Part shown: piece by piece, positions 14,970-21,745 of the stretch
How positions within the stretch are numbered: the stretch's first letter is position 1
Layout of the letters: the number at the start of each line of letters is the position of its first letter
Assembly: GCF_018599245.1 (NCBI RefSeq)
Contig: NZ_JAHEVJ010000004.1
Location: 186,001-250,000, forward strand
DNA from: Aliiroseovarius lamellibrachiae
GTDB lineage: Bacteria; Pseudomonadota; Alphaproteobacteria; Rhodobacterales; Rhodobacteraceae
DNA length: 64,000 nucleotides
Direction: 5' to 3'
Made by a program: the position numbers and the translations under genes
Notes under the pieces: generated by a model
The model's database searches: none
What the model saw: the letters and a program-made list of their open reading frames with translations, nothing else
What the model was told of the DNA's origin: nothing

Positions 14970-15511
14970 GCGACACGCTTCTTTCTGATTTGCCACAAGC
15001 CGTTTGCGACGAGCTGAAGAGCTTCATGCCCAAGCTGAAGAAATGCGACCCGCACGCTGGAAAGTTTGACCTGGGCGAGTTGAAGAAGGCGGGTTTCCCG
15101 GCCTCTTCTGTGCTGGTGTCCAATCTGGGCGCAAAACAAGACACGACCTATGGCCAGGGCGCGCCGTCTTACATGCTGCGCATGGCCGCCTATGTGGTCA
15201 CAAAAGACGGCCTTGGCGTGAACCGTGACACATTGGCCGCAAATATCTGCCAAGTCCTGTTGCGAGTCATCCCAGGAAAGACCTGGTCACAATCTGGCTA
15301 TGGTCAGGCGCGTGATGTTGCCATGCAAACGCTGGTTTCAAGCAAGATCAAAGACAAGGGCGTGTCGCTTTGGGCCGTCACTTGGCACCAGCCCATTAGC
15401 TTTTTTGCGCCCGAACCCACCGAAATTGGAGCCGAATTATACGTCGGGCAATCGCCAGCGATCGGGGCCGCCAATGTGGCGGACTACGACCAGGTCGGAG
15501 GGGCGAGCTGA
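14966..15511 (+). CDS. Mu gp37-like tail terminator candidate
   Basis: 181 residues. LPQAVCDELKSFMPKLKKCDPHAGKFDLGELKKAGFPASSVLVSNLGAKQ and the following beta-rich region with WAVTWHQPISF resemble the phage gp37 family next to the virion morphogenesis gene in Mu-like phages. A role as tail terminator is likely from size and position. It is the last Mu-type gene before the P2-type tail block; the baseplate V start shares its last base. Confidence 0.6.
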   Translation: MSDTLLSDLPQAVCDELKSFMPKLKKCDPHAGKFDLGELKKAGFPASSVLVSNLGAKQDTTYGQGAPSYMLRMAAYVVTKDGLGVNRDTLAANICQVLLRVIPGKTWSQSGYGQARDVAMQTLVSSKIKDKGVSLWAVTWHQPISFFAPEPTEIGAELYVGQSPAIGAANVADYDQVGGAS

Positions 15512-15936
15512 TGTCGATGGAAGCCGCTGAAAACGACCGCCGGATTGGCAATGTTGTGCGCGTGGGCAAAGTCGCCTCTGTGGATCCGGGCAGCGCAAAA
15601 GCCGTTGTGGATTTTGGCGACCTGAAAAGCCCGCCGCTTCCGGTTGGGCAGTTGCGCGCCGGTGGGTTGCAATTCTGGTGGATGCCCACGACAGGCGAGC
15701 AAGTGCTTGTTGCCTGTGAAGGCGGCGACTTGGCCCAAGGCGTGATCGTTTGTTCCCTTTATGCCGGCAACGCCCCCAGCGCGGACGGCGCGGTGCCCCA
15801 GATCAATCTAGCCGGCGGAAAAATGATCGTGGACGGCGACATTGAAGTGACCGGCGATGTGATCGCCAGCGGCGTTAGCCTGGTCAACCACACTCACCCC
15901 GAAAGCATCGGAAGCAACACAGGGAAACCAAGCTGA
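15511..15936 (+). CDS. Baseplate spike protein, P2 gpV-like
   Basis: 141 residues. The OB-fold opening RRIGNVVRVGKVASVDPGSAKAVVDFGD, MPTTGEQVLVACEGGDLAQGVIVCSLY and the end DIEVTGDVIASGVSLVNHTHP match gpV of P2. The NHTHP segment holds the His pair that binds iron at the tip of the membrane-piercing spike. At 141 residues it is shorter than P2 gpV (about 210), so the beta-helix is short. It opens the P2-type tail cluster. Confidence 0.85.
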   Translation: MSMEAAENDRRIGNVVRVGKVASVDPGSAKAVVDFGDLKSPPLPVGQLRAGGLQFWWMPTTGEQVLVACEGGDLAQGVIVCSLYAGNAPSADGAVPQINLAGGKMIVDGDIEVTGDVIASGVSLVNHTHPESIGSNTGKPS

Positions 15937-16187
15937 TGACCATTAAGAACCAAAAGCAAGAGTACCGCGTGAAAGCCGCCGGTCCTGTTGCTGGCACGCG
16001 GCGCAAAGAGGGCGAGATTGTCTCTTTGACCGCAGCGCAAGCCAAATATGAGAATGTCACCTTGGTTAAAGACGAAGGCGCGCGTGTGGAAATCGTTGGT
16101 TCATTGGATGACCCAACGGTCAAAGCCACGGGGCTTGCGGGCAATGCAAAAACCGAAACAGCCAAACGCGGCCGCGCGAAGAAATGA
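15936..16187 (+). CDS. Small basic hypothetical protein in the baseplate block
   Basis: 83 residues. EYRVKAAGPVAGTRRKEGEIVSLTAAQAKYENVTLVKDEG has the pattern of short phage SH3-like proteins (pG..VAG..R..GE.V.LT..QA.Y), followed by a Lys/Arg-rich tail. Similar genes occur in head-tail regions of other phages as possible capsid or tail decorations. It sits between V and W with overlaps on both sides, so it is translated with them. Function unknown. Confidence 0.5.
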   Translation: MTIKNQKQEYRVKAAGPVAGTRRKEGEIVSLTAAQAKYENVTLVKDEGARVEIVGSLDDPTVKATGLAGNAKTETAKRGRAKK

Positions 16188-16525
16188 GCGGGATGAACCG
16201 GCATACGGGTCGCAAGATCGAAGGCGGCGCGCATCTTGCGCAGTCGATCCACGATATTTTGACCACGCCCAAAGGCACGCGGGTTATGCAGCGTGACTAC
16301 GGGTCAGATTTGCCGGATATCATCGACCAACCGTTAAACGGTGAAACCCTCATTGATGCCTATCAGGCCACGGCCGAAGCCCTTGATGAATGGGAGCCGC
16401 GCATCGCGCTTGCCCGCGTTCAAGTTGTTGAGGCGCGCGCCGGGTTCGCAGCGCTTGAGCTGACAGACACCGACGGCAACGTGATCCCTATGCCAATTGA
16501 TCTGACCGACGGGGGCACAGAATGA
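16184..16525 (+). CDS. Baseplate wedge protein, P2 gpW / gp25-like
   Basis: 113 residues. LAQSIHDILTTPKGTRVMQRDYGSDLPDIIDQPLNGETLIDAYQATAEALDEWEPRIALARVQV is diagnostic of the gp25/gpW lysozyme-like baseplate wedge family. It joins the tail sheath to the baseplate. The gene overlaps the next (gpJ) by 4 bases, as in P2. Confidence 0.9.
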   Translation: MSGMNRHTGRKIEGGAHLAQSIHDILTTPKGTRVMQRDYGSDLPDIIDQPLNGETLIDAYQATAEALDEWEPRIALARVQVVEARAGFAALELTDTDGNVIPMPIDLTDGGTE

Positions 16526-17433
16526 GCGGTTTCACCTCCATCGATCTGAGCAAACTGCCCAAGCCTGATGTGATCAAACAGGTGGATTATGATGCGTTGT
16601 TTTCAGAAATGAAGACCGAAGCCATTGCGCATTTGCCAGAGCTTGCCCCGTTCCTTGAACTGGAGAGTGAGCCGGTTACAAAACTGCTGCGTGTTTGCGC
16701 CTATTTTCGGATGCTGGACCGCGTGGAGTTTAACGACGGCGCGCGCGCGAACATGTTGGCGTTTTCGACCGGCGCGGATCTGGACGGGCTGGCCGCATTC
16801 TGGGGCGTTGAGCGCCTAACAGTGCAAGCGGCCGACGACAGTGTTTCGCCGCCCATCGCAGAAATCAACGAAGACGACGCGGCGTTTCGCGCGCGGGTCC
16901 AGCTTTCGCTTGAAGGCCACACCACAGCCGGGCCGCGCGGGTCATATTTGTTCTGGACGTTGTCCGCTTCAGGCGAAGTCAAAGACGCGGCCGTTGATAG
17001 CCTTTCCCCTGGTGAAGTGACCATCACAGTGTTGGCGCATGGCGAAGGTGACGGGGCACCCTCAAGCGAGCTTTTAACAGCCGTTGAAACCGCCTTAAAC
17101 GACGAAGACGTCCGACCCCTGTGCGACACTGTGATTGTGCAGGCGGTAACGGTTTTACCTTTTGAGGTTGAGGCCGAGCTGACCCTTTATGAAGGCCCCG
17201 GCGAAGCACAGGTATTAGAGGCCGCAGAAACCGCCTTGGCTGAATACCTGGCCCAACACCACCGGATTGGTCACGACATCACTCTGTCGGGCTTATATGC
17301 CGCCCTGCACCAGCCGGGCGTGCAAAAGGTAACGCTCACCAAACCGGCGGCCGATATCATTGTCGGGCCAACCGAAGTGGGCTTTTGCCCCAATGGTGGC
17401 TTGACCGTCACGGTAGGCGGTCGCGATGTTTGA
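16522..17433 (+). CDS. Baseplate protein, P2 gpJ-like
   Basis: 303 residues. FLELESEPVTKLLRVCAYFRMLDRVEFNDGARANMLAFSTGADLDGLAAFWGVERL and the later FRARVQLSLEGHTTAGPRGSYLFWTLSASGEVKDAAVDSLSPGEVTITVL are hallmarks of the baseplate J family. It forms the outer wedge of the contractile baseplate. The length matches P2 gpJ. It overlaps gpI by 8 bases. Confidence 0.9.
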   Translation: MSGFTSIDLSKLPKPDVIKQVDYDALFSEMKTEAIAHLPELAPFLELESEPVTKLLRVCAYFRMLDRVEFNDGARANMLAFSTGADLDGLAAFWGVERLTVQAADDSVSPPIAEINEDDAAFRARVQLSLEGHTTAGPRGSYLFWTLSASGEVKDAAVDSLSPGEVTITVLAHGEGDGAPSSELLTAVETALNDEDVRPLCDTVIVQAVTVLPFEVEAELTLYEGPGEAQVLEAAETALAEYLAQHHRIGHDITLSGLYAALHQPGVQKVTLTKPAADIIVGPTEVGFCPNGGLTVTVGGRDV

Positions 17434-17998
17434 TTTTGCCTCAATCCTTCCCCCCAATCACACGCCGCTGGAAGGCGCGTTAGAGCAAGCCATTGCCAGC
17501 TCCAAGCCCAACCTTGCGCCGGTTTCGCAACTGATGAACCCGCAAACCTGCCCGGCTGAATTGTTGGATTGGTTGGCTTGGGCGTTTTCGGTTGATGATT
17601 GGGACACAGATTGGGGTGAGCAACGCAAACGCATTGCGATCCAAGCCGCCGTCTTCATTCACCGCCGCAAAGGCACGCCTGGCGCAATCCGCCGCGCTCT
17701 TGATGCCTTTGGGTATGGCGGGGCCGCAATCACTGAGGGCTTTGGGGCATTCCTTTATAACGGTGAGTTGATCCATGACGGGTCAGAAGACTATGGCGAG
17801 CCTGACAACTGGGCAGAATACCGGGTCTATTTGGAACGCCCAATCACCATCGACCAAGCGGAGAAATTGAAGCGCATTCTTCGAAATGTCGCCCCCGCCC
17901 GGTGCCACCTCAAAGGGCTGTTTTTCACGCAAGCTGCAAACCGTTACAACGCCGCCATCTCATATGACGGCACCAACACCTATGGAGTTGTTCAATGA
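17426..17998 (+). CDS. Tail protein, P2 gpI-like
   Basis: 190 residues. LPPNHTPLEGALEQAIA...MNPQTCPAELLDWLAWAFSVDDWDTDWGEQRKRIAIQAAVFIHRRKGTPGAIRRALDAFGYG is a very clear P2 gpI match. The protein connects baseplate wedges to tail fibres. The end overlaps the fibre gene by 4 bases. Confidence 0.9.
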   Translation: MFDFASILPPNHTPLEGALEQAIASSKPNLAPVSQLMNPQTCPAELLDWLAWAFSVDDWDTDWGEQRKRIAIQAAVFIHRRKGTPGAIRRALDAFGYGGAAITEGFGAFLYNGELIHDGSEDYGEPDNWAEYRVYLERPITIDQAEKLKRILRNVAPARCHLKGLFFTQAANRYNAAISYDGTNTYGVVQ

Positions 17999-18837
17999 GC
18001 AATTTGACCGAAACTCCCATTTGGGAAGAATTCATTTATCTGGTTGAGCAAACCGACCCTGTGCTTGGCGGGGAGCCTAATCTTGCGACCAAGGCGGGGC
18101 TTGCGAACATTCAACCGCAACAGCTTGCGAACCGGACTGCATATCTGAAACAGCTTATTGACGGTATTTTGGGCGGTGCGCCCGACGCGTTGAATACCCT
18201 GCAAGAGATTGCGGCCGCGTTGAATGACGACGCTAATCTGGCGGCGACGTTGACCGCCCTCATTGCCACGAAAATGAATGCCGCTGACGGTGTTGGCACA
18301 GGCATTACCTCTCTCGAAAAGCTGATTGTTGGCGCGGCAATCGTCGCGGAAACCCACGCCAAGATGCAGGTAAATGGGTTCCTACGTTCTGGCGCACTTT
18401 TCCTTTACCCACACGTCGGTGATGACCCACTCAACGCATTGGTGCCTGGACAAGATAGTGTCTTGCGAAAAATGCTGGATGGTTCTCTCAGCTATGGAGC
18501 CGGTGAAACCGTCTTCACTTACATCTCAACCCATGTGCAAAAAACGGCGGCGGGGTCTGTCCCACTTCCCGGCGGATTGATCCTGAAATGGGGTGCCAGC
18601 GCCAATAGTGGCAACACAGGTTATGCCCAGGCCGTGTTTCCCATTGCATTCCCAAACGCTTGCTTGTTCGCCATGGGGGTTGACCGGTCATCGGCGGCGG
18701 CTGGCGCGGCGGGCGTAAGCCGCGCAGGCGTGCTGCATGATCAAATGCTTGCAGCGACTGTGGCCTTTCGCATCACAGATCATACTGGGGCAATTGTGAA
18801 CGGCGACAGCGTTCACTATTTGGCGATTGGACACTGA
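17995..18837 (+). CDS. Tail fibre protein (P2 gpH-like N-terminus, gp53-like tip)
   Basis: 280 residues, short for a fibre. The N-terminus (WEEFIYLVEQTDPVLGGEPNLATKAGLANIQPQQLANRTAYLKQLID) matches the attachment part of P2-type fibres. The C-terminal ~80 residues (GGLILKWGASANSGNTGYAQAVFPIAFPNACLFAMG...FRITDHTGAIVNGDSVHYLAIGH) resemble the receptor-binding tip of gp53-like fibres. It should decide host range. The small assembly gene next to it is its likely chaperone. Confidence 0.8.
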   Translation: MSNLTETPIWEEFIYLVEQTDPVLGGEPNLATKAGLANIQPQQLANRTAYLKQLIDGILGGAPDALNTLQEIAAALNDDANLAATLTALIATKMNAADGVGTGITSLEKLIVGAAIVAETHAKMQVNGFLRSGALFLYPHVGDDPLNALVPGQDSVLRKMLDGSLSYGAGETVFTYISTHVQKTAAGSVPLPGGLILKWGASANSGNTGYAQAVFPIAFPNACLFAMGVDRSSAAAGAAGVSRAGVLHDQMLAATVAFRITDHTGAIVNGDSVHYLAIGH

Positions 18838-18839
18838 AC

Positions 18840-19484
18840 ATGAAACATTTTGCACATTACGACAGTGAAGGTCAGATTATCGGTTTCTATGCGGATGATA
18901 CACACAAGGTCATTCCAGAACCGCATGTGGAAATCACTCTTGATGACCTGTCGAAACATGCTTCAAACGAGCAAATCCTATGTGTCGATTTGGCAGGCGG
19001 CAAGCCGTCTTTGAAGGAATACATGCCGCCACCGCCCTCTTTAGAGGAACAGAAAACGGCTGCATTGCAGACCGCCAGTGCCACGGCCAGCGCTTACCGC
19101 CGCCAAATCGCCAAGCAAGCCCATGAAGATCGGGCCATTGCGTGGGCGCTGAAAACCCCGCTGGCACTGCTTTGGCAGATGCACGAAGGCACCACCGACC
19201 CGGCGATTGTACCATTGGTGGCCGAGGCTCAAGCCGGATTTGAGGACGAAGCGGAAGCGTTGGGCGAAACCCCAGAAGAATTGCGCGCGGCGTGTATTGG
19301 CAAGTGGGTCGCGTTCTTCCGCGCCACCCAAATTGTTGAGGGCATGGAACGCTTGGCAGAACGCCGCATCCCCGCCGCCCAATCCCCTGAAGAACTGCAA
19401 ACGGTCATTGCAGAGTTGCAAGCCAAAGAGACGGTTGCAACTGCGAAACTGGCCACCCTAAATGAAGGAGGCGAACATGCCTGA
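18840..19484 (+). CDS. Tail fibre assembly protein candidate
   Basis: 214 residues. The start KHFAHYDSEGQIIGFYADDTH resembles the small tail fibre assembly (Tfa-like) proteins that follow fibre genes, but the rest is a long, charged helical region with little family signature. It follows the fibre by 2 bases and overlaps the sheath start by 8. Call is by position and the N-terminal pattern. Confidence 0.5.
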   Translation: MKHFAHYDSEGQIIGFYADDTHKVIPEPHVEITLDDLSKHASNEQILCVDLAGGKPSLKEYMPPPPSLEEQKTAALQTASATASAYRRQIAKQAHEDRAIAWALKTPLALLWQMHEGTTDPAIVPLVAEAQAGFEDEAEALGETPEELRAACIGKWVAFFRATQIVEGMERLAERRIPAAQSPEELQTVIAELQAKETVATAKLATLNEGGEHA

Positions 19485-20661
19485 ACAATTCCTACACGGC
19501 GCTGAAGTTGTCCAAATTGACGACGGCATTCGCCCAATCCGTACCGCCAAAAGCTCTGTGATCGGCTTGGTCGGCACCGCACCAGATGCCGACCCGGCGG
19601 TCTTCCCAGAAAACGTGCCGGTGCTTGTCGAAGGCCCCCGCAAAGCGGCAATTGCGGGCGCGGGCGGCACCCTGAAAGACGCCTATGAGGCGATCTATGC
19701 CCAAGGCGCAAGCGTGGCTATCTTTGTCAATGTGCCGGTCGGGGCAGACGACGCCGCCACATTGGCAAATATTGTGGGCGACGCCACCTTGGGCACCGGC
19801 GTTTGGGCCTTGGAACATTCTGCATCCAAATTGGATCTGGTACCGCGCATTCTTGCCGCCCCTGGCTTCACCTCAACCGGCGCCGCAGATCCCGCCAGCC
19901 CAGTTGTCACCAATCTGATCGCCGTGGCCGAAAAGCTCCGCGCGACGGTCATCTCGGACGGCCCCAACACCAATGAGACCGACGCCAAAACCGAACGCGA
20001 GAAATGGGGGTCTGACCGACTGTTTATCGTTGACCCGGCTGTAACCGTTTTTGACTCCGATGCGGCCGATTATGTGACCCGCCCGGCGTCTGGTTATGCG
20101 GCTGGCTTGATCGCCAAACGTGACATTGAAAAGGGCTTTTGGTGGTCGCCTTCCAACCAGGTGATCAATGGAATTTCCGGCACCGCCCGGCCTGTTTCGT
20201 TTAACCTGAGTTCAACAGAAACCGAAGCCAACCGCATGAATGAAGCCGAGGTGGCGACCATCATTCGCCGCAATGGTTTCCGCCTTTGGGGCAACCGTTC
20301 CGCCAGCGCTGATGCGCAATGGGCGTTTCTGTCTGTGCGCCGCACCGCAGATATCATCTATGAAAGCATTGAGGCCGCGCATCTTTGGGCAATGGATCGT
20401 CCCATGTCGGCACAGCTTTTCCAAGACATTCGCGACAGCGTTCAAGGCTTTGGTGACAACCTGGTCAACCAGGGCGCTTTGCTGGGCTTCAAGTGCTGGC
20501 TGGATCCAGAGTTGAACACAGAGGCCACGCTGAAGGCCGGGAAACTCTATCTCGACTTTGACTTTGAACCGCCAGCGCCGCTTGAGCACCTTGTGTTCCG
20601 TGCCCACCGCGAAGGCAAATATTATGACGAGCTGATCTCTTCGGTCAAAGCCGCAGCATAA
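19477..20661 (+). CDS. Contractile tail sheath, P2 gpFI-like
   Basis: 394 residues. FLHGAEVVQIDDGIRPIRTAKSSVIGLVGTAPDAD and the C-terminal part (RNGFRLWGNRSASADAQWAFLSVRRTADIIYESIEAAHLWAMDRPMS) identify the P2-type sheath. Contraction of the sheath drives the tube through the envelope. The ATG at 19477 has AAGGAGG at 19465-19471, which decides it over the in-frame ATG at 19462. The tube gene follows after 12 bases with its own AGGAGG site. Confidence 0.9.
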   Translation: MPEQFLHGAEVVQIDDGIRPIRTAKSSVIGLVGTAPDADPAVFPENVPVLVEGPRKAAIAGAGGTLKDAYEAIYAQGASVAIFVNVPVGADDAATLANIVGDATLGTGVWALEHSASKLDLVPRILAAPGFTSTGAADPASPVVTNLIAVAEKLRATVISDGPNTNETDAKTEREKWGSDRLFIVDPAVTVFDSDAADYVTRPASGYAAGLIAKRDIEKGFWWSPSNQVINGISGTARPVSFNLSSTETEANRMNEAEVATIIRRNGFRLWGNRSASADAQWAFLSVRRTADIIYESIEAAHLWAMDRPMSAQLFQDIRDSVQGFGDNLVNQGALLGFKCWLDPELNTEATLKAGKLYLDFDFEPPAPLEHLVFRAHREGKYYDELISSVKAAA

Positions 20662-20673
20662 GGAGGACTGTCA

Positions 20674-21171
20674 ATGCAGTACCCGCGCACAATTCGCAAC
20701 TTTAACGCCTTTATCAACGCCCAGAGCTATGCCGGGCGCGTGCTGGAAGGCAAGCCGCCAGAGGTCAAGCTGATCACCGCCAATCACCGCGCTGGTGGCA
20801 TGGATGGAAGCATTGCCCAGGACATGGGCATTGAGGCCATGAAAACCGAAATCACCTTGGCGGAATGGGCCACAGAGGCGATCAAACTGATCGGCACACG
20901 GGAGCGCGTGACCTTCCGCCCCGGCGCTATGGGGCAAGAAGATTTTTCGGCTGACAGCTTTGTCATGACGATGGGCGGCCTTTGGTCTTCCACCAACTTT
21001 GGCGACCTGAAGCCGGGGTCCGACGCGCCGCTGAAATTGTCACAAGAGACTGATTATTTCCGCGTCATCAAGAACGGTAAAACGCTGATTGAAATCGACA
21101 CCAAAGGCGGAAAACGGAAGGTCGGCGACACTGACCAACTGGCTGAACTTCGCAAAGCAATGGGCATTTAA
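20674..21171 (+). CDS. Major tail tube protein, P2 gpFII-like
   Basis: 165 residues. The opening LRP-like segment TIRNFNAFINAQSYAGRVLEGKPPEVKLITANHRAGGMDGSIAQDMGIEAMKTEITLAEW is typical of P2 gpFII. It stacks as hexamers to form the inner tube. Length agrees with the family (~170). The next gene starts after a 72-base gap holding a GC-rich hairpin. Confidence 0.9.
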   Translation: MQYPRTIRNFNAFINAQSYAGRVLEGKPPEVKLITANHRAGGMDGSIAQDMGIEAMKTEITLAEWATEAIKLIGTRERVTFRPGAMGQEDFSADSFVMTMGGLWSSTNFGDLKPGSDAPLKLSQETDYFRVIKNGKTLIEIDTKGGKRKVGDTDQLAELRKAMGI

Positions 21172-21243
21172 TACGCCCCAACACACAGGCGCGCGGAGCC
21201 GTTCGCGCGCCCCGTAAACTCCCCTTTAAACAGGATTAAAACC
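21172..21243 (+). promoter_or_regulatory. GC-rich hairpin between tube and gpE genes
   Basis: The 72-base gap holds an 8-bp inverted repeat, GGCGCGCG (21188-21195) and CGCGCGCC (21204-21211), with an 8-base loop. It is preceded by CCCCAACACACA, which partly resembles the CCCCGACACACGACGG motif at 4277-4292. No T-run follows the hairpin, so a simple intrinsic terminator is unlikely. It may be an mRNA processing or attenuation element that sets the level of tube versus downstream tail proteins. Function inferred. Confidence 0.35.
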
Positions 21244-21564
21244 ATGTCGAAAGTCACGAAATTGAACGCCACCACCTTGTCAAAGCCTCTCAAGATTGAT
21301 GGCGAAAAGGTCACCGAAATCACCCTGCGCAAACCGTCACCGGGCGAGCTGCGCGGATTGGCGCTGACCGACATTCTGCGCATGGAAGTCGACGCCGTCA
21401 CCAAGCTGTTGCCGCGCGTCACAATGCCGCCGCTTTCGCCCGCCCAAATTTCAACCGAACTTGCCACCGAAGACTTCATGGATTTGGCGGGGAAGGCTGT
21501 GCTTTTTTTCGTGAAGAAGGAGCAGATGGACGGGGAGGTTCTGGAACTACCGGAACCGGCCTAG
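21244..21564 (+). CDS. Tail assembly protein, P2 gpE-like
   Basis: 106 residues. VTEITLRKPSPGELRGLALTDILRMEVDAVTKLLPRVTMPPLSPAQISTELATEDFMDLAGKAVLFF is characteristic of gpE, a chaperone for tail tube and tape measure assembly. In P2, a -1 ribosomal frameshift near the end of E makes the longer E+E' form. The same layout is visible here: slippery T TTT TTC at 21504-21510 and an overlapping -1 frame that stays open to the E' gene. Confidence 0.85.
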   Translation: MSKVTKLNATTLSKPLKIDGEKVTEITLRKPSPGELRGLALTDILRMEVDAVTKLLPRVTMPPLSPAQISTELATEDFMDLAGKAVLFFVKKEQMDGEVLELPEPA

Positions 21565-21728
21565 GTCTGCCCGATGATGTAACCGAAGCCATGGCAGATA
21601 TTGCCATGGTCTTTGGCTGGGGGCCGGATCAGATGGACAATATGTCAATCGAAGATCTGGCCATGTGGCGGGAAAAAGCCCGCGAGCGGTATGAGGCGCA
21701 AATGAAAGCCAACACACCGCAGATTTAA
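21504..21728 (+). other. Programmed -1 frameshift site and E' extension
   Basis: In the gpE frame the codons read CTT TTT TTC, giving the ideal slippery heptamer T TTT TTC at 21504-21510. A -1 shift leads into a frame that stays open through 21591 to the E' stop at 21726-21728, so an E+E' product of 161 residues would result. A short inverted repeat GGTTC/GAACC lies just downstream of the heptamer. The site matches the well-known P2 E/E' arrangement; actual slippage is not shown by sequence alone. Confidence 0.75.
21591..21728 (+). CDS. gpE'-like tail protein (frameshift-encoded partner of gpE)
   Basis: 45 codons from ATG at 21591: MADIAMVFGWGPDQMDNMSIEDLAMW then a short charged end. This is the standard GpE'-type sequence (MADlA..fgW....l..m.l.eL..W...A). 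It is in the -1 frame relative to gpE and most likely made mainly as the C-terminal part of the E+E' fusion through the slippery site at 21504-21510. It could also be started separately. The tape measure gene follows 17 bases later. Confidence 0.75.
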   Translation: MADIAMVFGWGPDQMDNMSIEDLAMWREKARERYEAQMKANTPQI

Positions 21729-21745
21729 GGCAAAGCAACACACAC

